Assembly: GCA_013433145.1 (NCBI GenBank)
Contig: CM024187.1
Span: 20,759,826 to 20,823,825, forward strand
Length of the DNA stretch: 64,000 bases
Direction: 5' to 3'
Source: Ascaris suum
Taxonomy: Eukaryota; Nematoda; Chromadorea; Rhabditida; Ascarididae
Shown: piece after piece, positions 12,119 to 27,100 of the stretch
Position numbering within the stretch: the stretch's first letter is position 1
Layout of the letters: each line of letters begins with the position of its first letter
Translations under genes and position numbers: made by a program
The notes under the pieces: generated by a model
Told to the model about the DNA's origin: nothing
The model's database searches: none
Seen by the model: the letters and a program-made list of their open reading frames with translations, nothing else

Positions 12119-15100
12119 GTATAGTTTTGCACTTTTCGAGTAGAAGCTTTTTTAAATTAACTTCAATATTGATGGACATTGTGCAGTCAACATTTCTTTT
12201 GTTGGCTACTTTCGATGATTTCTTCAAACGATCTACTCGCTCTCTTAGTTGATGTAAACAATTACTTCATGAACATTACCTTTGCAATTTCGGTCAAAAA
12301 TCTAATTCATTTGTAGTTTTGTTCCTTTTCTTATCTAAGTTCGATTGAAATCTCATCATTCTTTATTTTTTTGATTACTCTATGTAAGTGATATGGCCGT
12401 TGAATGAAATAAACTGCGCAGTTTTTCTATTTGAGTGTTAAAACTGCAATCCTGTTGAAATGCTTTTTGAATAACCAATTTCACTCCTGTAAGAATGGTT
12501 TCATAAGCTTCTACCGTTTCGTTATTTTATCTTCTCCAACAGTCGTATAATTAAGCCCACCCACGTCGGTTAAATCTTGAAGCTTTTGAGCCACTCTTGG
12601 CACCAATCTGCATTTGTAGAAGTTAGTCTGGCTAAGGCATGACTTTTGTTACGGTGTGAGGAGACGTAGATTCCACATAGATTTCCAATAAAATGCATCA
12701 ATCCGACAGTTGCTATTCATAATACGAAGGTTGAGAGTTGTAGTAGATGTTTTGCTCGTTCCAGCAGATTATATTACCGAGCAGATATCAAGATCACCAC
12801 TAGCCTAAATGAACGTAGCAAGTTCATCATCGAAATGGGAAGGAAGGGAGGGGTTAGTTGTTGATATCCTGCGGTGAATTAATTACGAGCAGTTATACTG
12901 TTTGTTGGATTTCCTCATTGTTAAGCAAGAGAGTATAGTTAAGTTGAAAGTAACAAATAGTTTGAAAAGAAGCATCATATCTGTTCGTTAATATAAAGGT
13001 GATATATTTTCTGCAGCCAGTCGAAATAACAAATCGGCAGAGGATGGCAATACTTCCATTCAATGCGATCACTGATTCTGACGAACTGAGGTTAGCATAT
13101 TGCTAGTTTTATATGCTTCCATCATCCTTGCTTTCTTTATGGTCGCTGGACAAATGCAAACAATTTTCAAACATAGAGGCCTTAACGAAAAAACTTTAGA
13201 CATTGATTGGAAAGCGTAAAACATCGAGTTTTCAGCCTTCGGAGAATGTCGGACTCGATCTTGTCGTTAGTTAGGCGATTATCGAAACTTTTGGTGCGTT
13301 TTATTATCGAGATTTGCTTTTGAAACGGTGATTACCGAAAATTGCTTTTTGGATCGATCAATATTGACCACCGATGATCATCGGCATTTTACCATGTGTC
13401 TGTAATCGGTGATTTTTTTTCTATGCGCAGCATGTGGTCGACGTTCAAAAGCTGTTGTTGCTTATCGGAAAGCATTAGGCATCAAAAATTGAACATCTTT
13501 ATATAAGTCATAATTCAAGTCGACGATTACAATCATTTGAACCTGATGCCTTACATCCAACTTGACTCAGCAGCGAACGACTACTACTGATTATTTATTA
13601 AGTTCCAGCATGCAACTAGGGGCCTTAACATGGCATGAGAGATTTCACTGCCGCATTTGATGGCAGCTATAGAAACTTCTAAGCTCACCTCTTAGCCAGG
13701 CACAAAGGGGCGCGGTTAGTATACGTACTTATCGATGTGTATAGCGCGAAGGGTGTGCTAAGCAGGCGGCAAAATACGTGCCTCTTGCAGCATGCTTTAT
13801 CACCAGCAAGATATTCTAAAGCTCTACGCAGAATTAATTGGCAGTTCTTCAAAAACTCGAAAACCTCATGCAAAAAGCTTTTGTCCGAATGCAGATACCT
13901 CCCCTCTATCCCCTCACCTTTGGCTTGTGCCCTGCCGCGGTCCTTCTGCCAGGCACAATATGCAGAAGTCTGGTTTTAGAAAGGATAGGCTGACTCCCGG
14001 AAAAAGTTTGTAGAGGGAAGAGTGGGCGAGTGTTTGCGTCCATGAAGCTAATCCGCGGGAGTCTTTTGTGTTTTTGAGCTTTCAAAAACGTGCCAACCAT
14101 TCGTGCGTGGAATGCAGATATGCAATGCCAGTCGCACAAGAGAGAAAATGTGCTGTCTGATTTCGAATGAACGCATTAATCACCAAAAAACGTGTGAAAA
14201 AGAACGGGCGACGAAGAAAATCGAAAAAAAAATGCATCATTTTAATTCAGACCAACTTTCCAAGCTTTTTAGTTTCTCCCATAGTTGACAACGCGGAGCA
14301 TTTCTGGCTGAAAAAGAGCAAGCAGAAACTTTTTCTTAGACGAAAACGAATTTATTTGGGTGATTCGTTTGGGAAACGGCTCGTTTTACGCATGTAGTAT
14401 CTGCTTCTCGTTGAACCTGAACATAGGTCACTACTTGCCCACGCAAAAAATAAATGCAAAGGAAATTTTCACACAATGCCTGCTGTGTGTTCAAAAAGAG
14501 CGGATCATATGCCATTAGCACTTTTCGATTTTTGAATCCAAAGAGTGGCCATCAGTGAGTGACGTCTTTCCAGTTTTGCGGGGATGCGAGCGGGGGATAG
14601 GAAGATTCATCGAGGCGCAGATGATTTCCATATAGCCTATCTTGCAATGCTTACATAAAGAAGCACAGTTTTAAAATCAGAAACTCATTACGAGCAGCAG
14701 TAACTTAACTAGTCTTAGCTCCAACAAGCGACTACCGAAATTTCAGGCATACTTCGCAAGCCGTACCGAAAAGTGTACATTAGAGCTAACCGTGCCACTG
14801 TGTTGTTTTTGTAGCTAGCATCTGGCGTTTCGCGATTTTTTTTTTTTTTTTGAGTTTTTGATCCCACAAGTGAAGTCCCAAAAGCTTGTAAGAGAGAAGA
14901 AAGGGGTGGCTCGTTTCATTTCATGTTAGAGGAGAGCATGGCGTAAGGAGACCGTGATGACCCAAAGAGGACTGGACCGCTTGAAATCTACCCCGCTTGT
15001 CTCCCCCAAAGCAGAACACACCAATGCGGGCGGTCGAGGACGGGATGAAGGGGGTAATTGCTTCTATAACTAGCACTTCGTTTGCTTATGTGAACGTGTA

Positions 15101-18100
15101 TGTGTGATTGGCAGGTCATTAGGTATACGCAGCTTTCAAAATTTCGAGTGTTACATGAGAGAGTGAAAACTCAATTGGAGGCTGCTAAGGTGGCTGGCGA
15201 CTGAGATGATAAATTATTGCCTCATGTATAGTAATTTCTTCCAGTTTTCTCAGCGGCCTCCATCGAAAGCGCCAACTTCTAATTATAAAAACAAATAAAG
15301 AAATTTTTCTGGGCAGAACATGCGAGGTGGATAATTAGATGATTCCGATGAAACTATGTTTTACTCGAGTATAACCGTTTTAATGTGCCGCTAAAAGTAG
15401 TCGAGCTCATTGTTCACGTTTCGACTCCGAGAGTTATTATCGGAGCAATTTTTTATGCACCGTTATAAGTGGAGCACTAGAACAATATTAGTACTTATGC
15501 ACTTTTAGCGAAGAGATTGCTTGCAGCTTTTGTGAGGGTGATCTGCTAACGGAACTACAGCAGGTGGACGACCAATGGATCTGGGCTCGTCTCGAGAAGA
15601 ACGCACAGTCTGGCCTCGTCGCCGTTCACCTAACCGTCCCTCTGGTTAGCTTTCGCTTTCATTTAAAATGCTTGCCACTTTTCTCATTACTGTGTTTGCC
15701 ATTGTTTGATAGAGCATTTCACTGAATATGCTGTTGCGTGGAACGAATGTTATGGCTGTATCGTTTTGCAGCTAACTTATTAACTCGGTTAAGTGATTCT
15801 CACTTTTTGCTGATTCTTAAAAATAGACTATCTCAAATGTCCTTTTCTCCGCCTTTGTCACATCTACTGATTTTCGTGCACAACTAATTGCCAGCCCTGA
15901 TTAAAAATTTGTTCCCATCAGAGGGAATTTTATTGCCAGCTGAAGTTACACGTAGTTCAAATTCGACCCATTTCGAATGAAATCCCCGAAGGCTAAAGTG
16001 ACTGAGGTATGAATACTGTTTAAAATTAAAGAATTATTAGTTATCACTATGTGTGCCTCACTTTATTGGTGGATTTTATTAAAAAGTAAAAAAATATCGG
16101 TGATATTAAATGGTCGCTGAAATATATTGCAGCATCGATTTATAGCATCAGCTGCAAGACCATGTGACTATTGCATACCGAAAGGGAGGGGGTTTGGGGA
16201 TTATCTCCTTCCCTTCGTAAATATCCTGAAAAGCTTCTCTCGTCTTTTTTTGATTTTCTGTTCATTTCGCCCGTCTTATCTGAGAAATTTCCAGCTTGTT
16301 TCGCTTGCCTTTGCTTACAAATTTTTCTCCGTCACTTTGCTCGCCTTATCGCGCTGTAGATCGCACTCTGTTAGCACAGGACAGGTGATCTTTAGCCGCG
16401 AAGGAATGTGAATTGCTGTGTACATGCGGCCTGCGTCAAAGATTGCTGTCACGAAGATTGCAATTATTTTCTCTTGAAGGCCGCATCTGTCGAAGCATGT
16501 CACGCCGATATTGTTGTGTATTTCTAATGAATTGCTTTAGATCATCACAAATTTTAAATGGCTTTCGTTACTTTTGTAAATGAGTGTAGCTGTGGTTGGC
16601 GATTGCATTTCTCTTTCGCAGCTTTTTCCCACTTCTTAAATATACCGGACACGTCGGTTGTTTATACAAGTGATGGTGATAGCCACATTATGGAATGAGA
16701 TTGTGTCAAGGGTGTAAAGTTACGGAGCAGTTGATTTTTGCAGAACGACAAGCGTATACCGCCGGAGGAGTTGCCTTATTTCCACGAGGGTACCGTCGAT
16801 GAGTTGGCGCGTCGTCTCAATGCCTGTTAGTGTTAGTCGCTTCTGTGTTTATTGTACACTTCAGTAGTTGCTCGTTCGCGTTAACATTCACTTCCCGTCT
16901 TAATTATGCTCGTACACCTCAGCAAGAACCGAGACGACGCTCTAAATTGTGGTAGCTAGCTTCTTCATTTGATGTGTAGACGAGTTCAGCTTTGTTTTCT
17001 TTCGTTGCCGTTGCAGTTGAGATGGGATGCATGGTGCATCTCAGTACGCAAAAAAAGACAAACAGTCGGAAAAACAGCGGGAATAAAATAGCGATAGAAA
17101 ATCAAAGCAAAGAAAGGAATTTTACAATTGGAAGAAGCAGTCCCGTAATGACTGTAAAACGGAAAGACATAGTGCCCTCGTATATATGAAGAAGAAGGCA
17201 CAGTGTCGGTTCTTTTGACTATGAACGTTGCTTCGCGAAGAAAAAGTTAGTTCAGACACCTTTGAGGCGGAGATTCCAAAAAAATTGCATTATTTCAGCA
17301 ATGTTATTTCGGAATCTTAAGTGGCGGACAGAAGAAATCGCGGGTACAGACGTAAAAAAGATGAGAGAGTGCAAAAGTAACAAATGAGAGGTTGGAGGTG
17401 GGGAGGGAGTTAGGCAAGTGGTTGCAAATAAAGTTGAAGATAAAGTAGTGAACAGTTTGCCTAATGAGGAATATTTTTTTATATACCTATGCACATTTTT
17501 TCTCACAAAATGCTCTGATGTAAGCGCTAAGCTATTTTATGTACATGTGCATATTCTTCCGTTCTTTCAATCACTTCACAGTCTAGAGGGGCTACAATCA
17601 CAGAATTTGGAGACTTGCTCTTTTACTGCAGTGTCTGTTCCCTGCCATCAATTTGTGAAATAGTTTTGGATGCTCAGGTAGTTGAGGGTTATACATTTTT
17701 GCAGTGTTTTTTGCACTCGGCGGTCTGTCCTGAAGATAGACGATTTCAAACAATTGTGCTGTGAATATGTCAAATGTGCTGAGTGATAATAAATTACGGT
17801 GCGTGAACACCGAAACTTTTCGAGGCACGTCTAGAATAGTTCAAGTTAGGTACCTTTCGGAGGTCATCGAGAGGTGTCAGCGCTAAGCAGGAATAGGGGT
17901 TTGCTCTTATTTCAGACGTTTACTGGAATGAAGTCGCCTGTCAGTGAAGGTCAGGAAATTTACCGTTAGATTTATATGATGCGAGGAACTCCGTGATTTC
18001 TTTGCTTTGGGGGAGGGGAGGATGATTATTATTTTATGCCTGAAGCGAACAGCGAAATCGTGTTGCTAAATCTTTTTGAATGATCCATAAACAAAGTGCG

Positions 18101-21100
18101 AATAAAAATTGCAAGAAGAAATTGCTGATTACTTTGTGAAAAAACAGCTGTAGCTTTTTCCAAAAAATGAGGTCTTTGGAACTCGTCTCTTTAATAAAAT
18201 TTGGAACCATGCAAACGGGGCTATGCTCTTGCGGCATTGAATGTTATAAAAGGTGGACACATTCCAAATCTGCAACGATTGTTCGTTAGTTAATCATGTT
18301 CACTTTGCATGTAACATGCTGCATTCGATACAGTCACCGTCATACGAAACGTTGATTGTCGATTCAAATGATTTCAGGTGGGACTGGAAGCTATTTGATA
18401 CGAACGGCGATGCATCAGAGGAGCGGCTATGCTTTAATGGTAAACTCCGGAGAGCGCATTGAAAAGTTTTTGGTTTGTCGACTCGAGAATGGCGACTTTG
18501 AACTCGGTGGACGTACCTTTGCCACAGTTCCCGACATTATTGATAGGTTTGAATTACTTGATTCGTTTCTTTTAAATTTCACTTGAGTTTACTCGTTTTC
18601 TTTCATTGTGCTGTAAAGTATTTTACGCAGTTTTATCACGTCTGAAGCTAAAGCACACTTTCATTCTAAAGTATAGCATGTCGGTCATGTCTTTGTTACC
18701 TCTTGTTGTCCACTTTTAACTCGGCCGTCTAGATTTACACTTTATTTTCTTGTCTAGAATTTTGGCTGTATTATCATACATTCACATCCTTTGACATAAT
18801 TTTTATCATCCATTGTAAAGCCTTTTGCACCTGTTCAATTTTTCTGCGCCCGAACGTCCTTCTTTCACTCTTCACTTATTTCGTTTTGCAATTGCTTTCG
18901 TCTATGGCAGCTGTGCGTTATGCACATGGGCGCTATAGATAAAACAGAGGATGACGGCGCGCAGCAATCGCATTTTTTCATAAATTTCTTGCACTCGACT
19001 GTGTATCCATTAGCTTTACTCTGATAGTCTGACTCGCCGATAGCCTGAATACGAATGTGGTTTTATCCAAAAAGAGAAGCCTCGAGGAGTTTCGTCTTTT
19101 GTCGTCTGAAGTATGGTATCGGCTTTTGATTCTGCTGTTTCTACATTGTTTTTTTGCAAGGGTTTCCAGAGAGAGAACCGCTAAGCCGGATGCCCATTTT
19201 GAATGTAGGCATTTATTATCTGCAAAAGAATGATGAGACATGATAAGAAAATCTGGATTTAAGGGGCGAGAGTGATGGTTTAGTTTGGAATTATAGGTAT
19301 TCGAGGCGAGAGATCTGTGGAAAGACTAAGCTGGTGAAGGCGGTATTGCCGGCAAAGATCGTCAAGTGGAAGAAACCCGAAGAAATGGCACTCCCAAAAC
19401 TGCAGCACTTACGGAGCCACAGTTCTTGTCCACACCCAGTTGCCTGTGCGCATGCATTTCGTAAAAGTTAGTTTATTTCTTTGTGCAATTATTACACCAG
19501 TGATTTGTGGGTACCAGTTTTGCAGCAAGGGGATTATCAAGTTTCAGTGTCAAGTGTTGTGTGCACGGTATTGATCGATTGCCGAGGATCGGATTATGAG
19601 ATTATTATTATCATCACTTCTTATAGTAGAGCAGAAAAATGTGGATGATGGTCAGCTTGCGCGGTGAGGCATGACATCTGCGAGTGCGGTTTAATGACGG
19701 AAACAGGACACACGTCTGTCTGGAACTAGTTGTGATAGTTTTTGGGTTCGAATTAACTAGCAAAAAGTGGAAGGTTGGTTTTAGTGAAAAAGAAACAAGC
19801 GAATTGTCACAGTTGTATTCGAGCAAAAAGTTTGGTAAGATTGATAGAATATAAAATCTGCAGCGTTTTATGCGATGGACTTTCGTGGTGCAGGTGATTT
19901 GTGGCTTGAAAACAGTGTTATTTCCTGTTGTTTATATGAAAGAAGTTGTTGTGAATCTCTTTACTGGTAGTTTTTCATACGATTGGCAGAGCGTATTGTG
20001 GCGACAGCATGTTGGTGGTGCACGTGTAACCTCTGTATCCGTCAGAAACTGTTGAAGCTAGAGTTACTAAACTGATGGGTATTTTCCGCACCATAGAATG
20101 ACCCTTTCCACCAGATTTGAGGTTGATCCACTCGAAACTGCTTAGGAACTTTGCATATGCAAGAGCGTTTTAATAGCTGATCTAGCTCGAGGGAAGATTC
20201 TTCTTCAGGTGAGTTCGAGTGGTTGGGTCGGTTCGAATATGAACGCATTATGCACGCATCGTTGTTATTCTTGTTGACTGACGATGAGACTGATTGGTAT
20301 GATGCGAAAATCGTGGCAGCGCATCTGACACGTTTTCTCACCTGATGCAGCGTTGAATGTCTTTCTCAACCATCTGCACTCCTTTGCTGCGAACCTCACT
20401 GTTCCTTTTGTCTGAAACTCACCTGTTAGGAAAATCTTTCTACACTATCAGAAATCATCGGAGGTAATGATTAAAGTAAGATGTGTCTCTTCTCCCACAT
20501 TTTATGTTTGCGTCTTCTCATTTCACTAAAAGTCGAATAAATCTTCCTATCCACTTAGCGCATCTTCTCTACAAAGTGCACTTCAACGAATGTTGCTGGA
20601 TGAGGTCAACTGGAGTATAATGGCTTCAATAAGTATACGATTAGCTCATTTGCATGGCGCATCCAGCCGGAATCTTAGCTTATTTCTTTCAAAAGCGTTC
20701 TGCTGTTAGTTTTTTGGAGGCAAGAATTGATGAAGATATTTTCAGCTCGATTGTTATTATGAAAGGAAATATAATCAACGCATTTTTAGATAAAGAAGAT
20801 AAGTGGAAGACTTGTTACGTGATGTTGAGCGACGTATTGGGTCCCCAGTTGTTTGTGTTTGAAAGTGAAAAGGTTTGCTCACTTTATTTGTTTCTTGCTC
20901 TTTCTTTTTAACAAACGAGTGGTGGTCGTAGCAACGTCCTTATTGGATTTGAATTATATTTGCAATTAATTTGTCGTACTGATTTGCAATATCGTCAAGA
21001 GAAATGACACTTATGAGATTTTGCAGGGTATGTAGAAGAAAATTTCCAAAATGTGCCAAGATGGCGTCACTAGACGCAGAATAATCTTCGAAAATTGGTG

Positions 21101-24100
21101 ACCGAGCTCAGAAAAACTTGTCAAAGTTTTGTGCGAGGCAAGATGGCATTAATTCCACTTTTCCCGCACTGAGATTTAGGTCTGAGAGGGTCCTTTCGCT
21201 TTGACTACGAGCCTGCTCGCATGTAAAAGTATTGAAGTGGCGCATTAAAAAAAGAACAAAGGAGACGCGCATGTTTAGGAGAATTCATGAAGTCGAAAAT
21301 ACGGCAAAAAAAGATGCCTAAGGATGTAGGTTCCCAGTTTTTTTGAAGATAAGGGGTCTTTTTTTTGCTTACCATTTACAGAGTATGGTACAGGAGGAGT
21401 TGGGCACAGTTGTGGTCCACCTTCTATGCAGTTGAAGACCGTTGCCGATGTAATCAAGTCTTGTTTTTTAAGTTGAACATTTTCGAAGAATGGGGGTATT
21501 ATTGTCTTCAAAAATGTCACTTATTTAGGAAAGAAAAGGAAATCTGTCGGTTTAATTTGTTCGTTATTTTTCGACTGCGTATTTTACTCCTGGAAAAAAT
21601 GATAAGTAGAAATTGACTACCCGGAGCTGCCGGAAACACGACATTTAAATGGGCGAATTTCGGAACTGAAGTTAGCTGATTTAGTGAATTAACAGTTTTA
21701 GAGCAATTCAAAAGTAATGCATTTGCGCAGCAACTGCACAGGAAAGGGAAACCGTTGTTCATTCGATTTGTCCCCTCAATTTTTATTTGATCCATCCCTG
21801 TACCTGAAAAAAAAACGTTTGACTAGATTGCATTGAGTCCATGCGTTTGTGGATAAAAAGTAAAATGAGATAGGATTTTGCAAGTAAAGTTCTGTTGTGT
21901 TAAAAACAAGATCATGCATGCTGATACAAGGTACCAACAATATTTATTGTTTGATTGAATAGGATCATCGATTTGAGTTGATGCTGAAAGCGATTTAAAT
22001 TGCTTGTCACCAACGAGGGGACGGTGTAATTATTACATTGAGGCAATGATCTGCTCATTGAATTCGATGATTTAAGCGAGCAAAGCCGAAATTGGTCCTT
22101 GATCTATGCTACTGCTTCGTTTACAAAGTGGACGAGAGTGTGGACGATCGACCGAACTGTCTTCACGTGCAGCTGAACAGTTTCGCACCAAGCTCATCGG
22201 CACATCTCTCCTTCCAGACTGAAGCCGACTTCCTTCATTGGTTCTGCAACCTGCGCACTCGCTGCTTTGGCTGTCGCTACTCGGCATCGCCTTTCGCTGT
22301 TGTACCCAACCTCAGCGCTATGAACAGCCGGCTTTCGACGTTTATTTATATGACCATCGTCGCTTATAGGTTATCATTCTCACTTTTATTTTAAATGTTT
22401 TTAAAATTTATTTCAAGTATATTTTTGAGTGCTTTTCAAACTGGTCGTCAAAGGATGTGAAATTCTTCTTTGCCAGTGCTTTGTCATACCTACTCTGGTT
22501 ACCAGCAAAAACTTGCTAAAATGCTGCATTCAATCCGCGCCGGAGTGTATATTTTTAGGTAGTGGAATTTGTGATTCGTCTATATTTACTGGTCACTATG
22601 GTGGCTGAGTAAACAGCAGTATGACTCCCAATTAAAAATTGCTTTTGACTGCGCTGTTGCCATTGATTATTGAGGATGAGATTTTACGCCGTGAACTTCC
22701 TTCGCCTTTAGCGTATTTATTGCATGCAGTTCAGATGCAATACAGAAGCAATATCAGTTGTATACGGATGTGGCTGAGAGTTAGCCAAAAAGAGGATTCT
22801 CAGAATAGAGTCGGATGGAAAGTGGTGTTTCCGAATCGGTGTTGGGAATTGCTTGGTTGTGTGGCTTTAGTCTACTGCACTTCCCTGTTTTGCCTCTCTT
22901 ATGTTGTTTGGTTTGTTCTAGAGTTTCTGTTGTTTTAGGCAATATAATGGGTGCTGCAGTAATAAACAATGAAATAAGTAAGTAGTTCGTTATCTTGTGA
23001 GCGCTTTCATTTAATTCATTGTCGTTGTTAGGAGTCGTCTTTCTTCAACGAAAGAATTGTTTCTCATTCCTGCTATAAAATAGTGTTCTTCACTTTCTTT
23101 GCTTTCTTGATTGGATGTTAGTCAGTAACTCAGCCGTTTCTACCGAGAATTATTTTTTCCTCCACAGAGCTACCAACCGGCTATGCACCACAGTGTAAAC
23201 TGCATAGTTTTACATGTAGAATTCCTCACAGCTTTGTTTTGTTTTTCCACGCATACCTCAGAACGCAGACAAAAATTTTGCGCACATAAATACCAAAGAC
23301 ATAAGATGCGTGTCGTACGTTTATGACTCGAGGGAGAAACACAGACTATGTTGTGTCTATGAAGCAAGGATAACTGCATTTGCTGGATATATAGAGCGTT
23401 TCGTGTGTAGCATGCTCCCATCTCGTGCTTACTAGAGCAACGTTTTTTAATTTACATAGAAGGGCATCAGCAATTTATCACTGACACGTTTTCCTGCGGC
23501 ATATTCAAATGGCTCCATTGCGCCCTCCTCGACAGCGATCTATTTTGTTTGTGAAGTGTGCCCTCTTAGGTGGGTTTTTTTTTTTACATCTCGATCATAT
23601 GATATCCTCCATAATGCCACACCGATGGTGATGAAATAGACGTCTGTTCGCAACAAAAATATATGCGATGCTAGAAATTTTTATTTCGGAAGCTGAAATT
23701 CACTTCAGTTGTCTAATGGAAACTACTGATACTTAGGTATGTTTCGACTGTGGAAATCTAATGCCTCGTTTTTCGGAAACACCCAAAATCGTGCAAAACG
23801 ACGACGGCGGCGAGAAGCAACAAAATGACTGGGTGATTACACTGCAGTTTATTGCGTTGCAATCCAGTGCAGCATTTACGCTATCACGAAGCGCCAAGTT
23901 GCGTTAAATGTTGGATGCTTACAGTATAGAGAGCAAAGCTGAGTGCCAAAGTAGAGAGATTAAATACGTAATATGTGCTAGAGTGAGCTTTGAATCGAGG
24001 GGCGGTGGAGGGGGAAGAGGTGATGCAATATGACCTTTAAAGAAACTGCCATCTTAATAAACGCTCTGCCTTATTTTATGAGCAGAAATGCTTCCCGTAT

Positions 24101-27100
24101 AAATGTTTTCTTCCGGACAGGCTGTCCTTCACCCTTCACTTCCCACCTTCCATCTATTATAAAAGTGAACAAAAACAATGTTTTTTTTACTGACTGAAAG
24201 AGCATGCTCTCATGCCGTTACACCCTCTTCCACATTTCCAAAAAGCAAAGTAGGTGCTGGGTCGTCACGGAAAGTAGGCAGATAAACCTGTGGCTTTTAC
24301 ACTGTCTACTTGCATCATGTTTTTAACGTCTCTGTTCACAGTGTTGCGCTTCTCGTGCAGTAATATGTGTTGCCATGTGTGAACATGCGGGTATACGTTT
24401 AGAGATACGATCGGCAACACGTGAATAATCTCTCAGCTTGCTGCAACCCTCGCGAAACTTCTTTCCGTTCAGGTTATCCGCCTGTCTCGTTCTTCCTGAG
24501 TTATCTGAGTTTTTTTGCTTCTTTCCACTTATGTATTCCGTCTTGATAATGCAAATTTCTGGCTCGTTTGACAATTTCGTGAGTTGCACTGCTTGCTGTT
24601 CACGACATGCGCTTGAAAATGGGATGCGCTATCTGCCAAGGAGCATTGTTATTGGTTCATAGCCTGCAGGAAAATGCAAGACTAACTAAAAAAGGGGAAC
24701 ATCAATACAGAACTAGACATTTCGGCAGAACTGCCATCGTGAACATTAGTGGTTAATGTGAAGGACGTGATTAGATCAACGAGGCTGAGATGTGGAGTGT
24801 CATCGAGTTTAGCGAGGAGGCAACGCGAATAGTCTGTAGGTGAGCGGCGCTTTCGTTAATCTGCACAAAAGCGTATCGTGCATATTAGTTGCAGATATCG
24901 TTTACCCATCCTGGTGTCTTTGCATTTTATTATGTTTTGCAGAGTCGCAGTGTTGTTTCCTTGACCAAGATTGATAAAAGCAGCGTCAGATTGTTTTGCA
25001 GTGCAGTGAGCATGGCCATACTTTGTTGAACACCCACAGTGAAATCTGAAAGTCATCCACCACGTTTATGCGCGCAATCTTTCATGTGCCAACAGCTTGT
25101 GCCACATGCCCTGTTCATTTCGTGCAAGCATGCCACAGGAACTTTCCAACATTTCGGAATTACAGTTAGACTTCTCGTTTTCATTTTCTGATCATTTCAA
25201 GTGTTTACGGAATTTTTGCAGCGTTTACGGATCAGTGTATTCACCATTTAATTCTCGTTCCATGGTTTCGGTTGTTTCGTAGAAACCCCAGGTCAGCACA
25301 TCGAAGAAACACTGGAATTCCGGCTAATCCCTTAATTGCCCAGTATATGAGATCTTCCAGAAACTTGAAATCATCTGCCATTGATACAGGTGGTAAACAG
25401 CTAGCAGTTTCTGAATTATCGCTTATTTGTTGTGATATGGATTTGGCCTTATTTGTTGGCCACCCTGATTTGATTTACCTATGTTGAAGGCCTCCCTCTA
25501 CGGAAGCTGCAGTTAGTGTGAATGAGCCATTTGCTCCGCGGTCATTCTGGATTATGCTGTTTATAGAACGGTCTCCAAGCATCAGTCTTCTAGAATGCGC
25601 TCTCCTAAAAAGCTTGTAGAGGTTGGTACACTATCTGTGGAATGGAGATACTGCTCCACTTCTAGTAAAGCACTCATTAATTCGACTGAGCTGGAAAGTA
25701 ATTACCATTTCTGTCTCTTCCTCTGCTTCTTTCCTGTTCCTTATCGTTTTTCCTTCGAGGAAGGTTTCTCTTCTCTCTCATGTTGGATTTTTTTGTTTCT
25801 CTCGTCTACAGAGAATCTTTGTAAGCTTTTCTTTAATTGTTCTAAAGTACATGCTATTTGTGTTCTTTCATCCTTCCGTTTGTTTCACTTGTTTGGCTTG
25901 AGCGATTTTGGTGCATCATTAATTTTTCAGGGGCGCCGCTTTAAAACCCGACAACGGATATAGCGCATGTGTGATTGTGAATTCGGTACGTGTGGTACGA
26001 ACGCGACCTGTGGCACCGTCGGCAAAAAGTTGCGTTTCATTTGAAACTGACTTCCTTATTGAGTAAGTTTTGATCCGCATTTTAGTCAGCCGATAAATAT
26101 GCACGACCAATAATAACCAGTGGCTTGGCGCAACCACTTTTGGGACCGTTAAAAGCCAATGAAAGCATAGAATTGAGGTATGCTTGAAACGCGTCAATGA
26201 CACGAAAGCGTTTCACCTTTAACATAGAGTCGACAATCTCCCTTACTCGAATGACATGTTTTCCTCAGAAAGTTTGTGTTTTGTTTTGAGGTTATTTTAC
26301 TGTGCTTTGAAACGCGATCGATGGCATTATCATTTACAAGGGTTTCATCGTTTTAGGCATCTTCCTGGTGGTCCATGTGGTCTGCAGTTGCAACTTTGTT
26401 GTCATAATTTACTGAAATATCGCCAACCTCTAATCAAAGATACTGTAAAGAGAGGTGAGCATTATTTGATTATTTTTGTGTTTGAATATTATTCTTCAAA
26501 GCTTACCGTAGGTTTACGAGAACATGTAACACTTAAGTCTAAGCACACTGCTTCAACTGGACAGTGCATTTAATTTAATTTCTCTTTTAATATCACCTCT
26601 TTTTCTCTCTTTAACTATGTGCTTGCATTGCCTGCACCCCTTTACTATTTGTTGATCCTAGTCGAGCGCTAGCCGTTGTGGAAACCGTATCCAGAACCAT
26701 TTGTAACCGTAAACACATTAGTGTGTTTGAAATAAATTGATATAAGAAAGGAACTCTGGATTGCTTTGCCTGGTTCAGCCTTAAGTGTCATATAGATAAC
26801 AAGACTTTGCATTTATTCCAGAACCGCGGTGTTTTGATTTTTGATAGCGGAAAGCTAAATATTTTGTGCTTTCTGGATCCCCCGTAACCATGTTACAGAA
26901 TAGTTGTATTTTGTTTTATAAACCAAGCACTTCAATTGTTGTCCATTTTTGAATTTCGATAGAGAATGCACTGTTACGCGAGCGAATTTTTGCCCTGAAA
27001 TCGCGATCCGGGGAAGAGTACTTCAGCATAGTTGTGCATTTGTAACAGTAACACCTGGATAATTATTATAGGTGTTGCACAGCTGTGGCAAACTTTAAAT

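Noticed and set aside
13371..13384. Perfect 14-bp palindrome CCGATGATCATCGG
   Set aside because: Lies in a RasGAP intron with no partner repeat or known site; palindromes of this length are expected by chance in a 64-kb window at low frequency.
25222..25278. Phase-compatible cassette between RasGAP exons 9 and 10
   Set aside because: It has an acceptor and GT donor and keeps frame, but would insert 19 residues into the first C2 strands; the domain aligns well without it.
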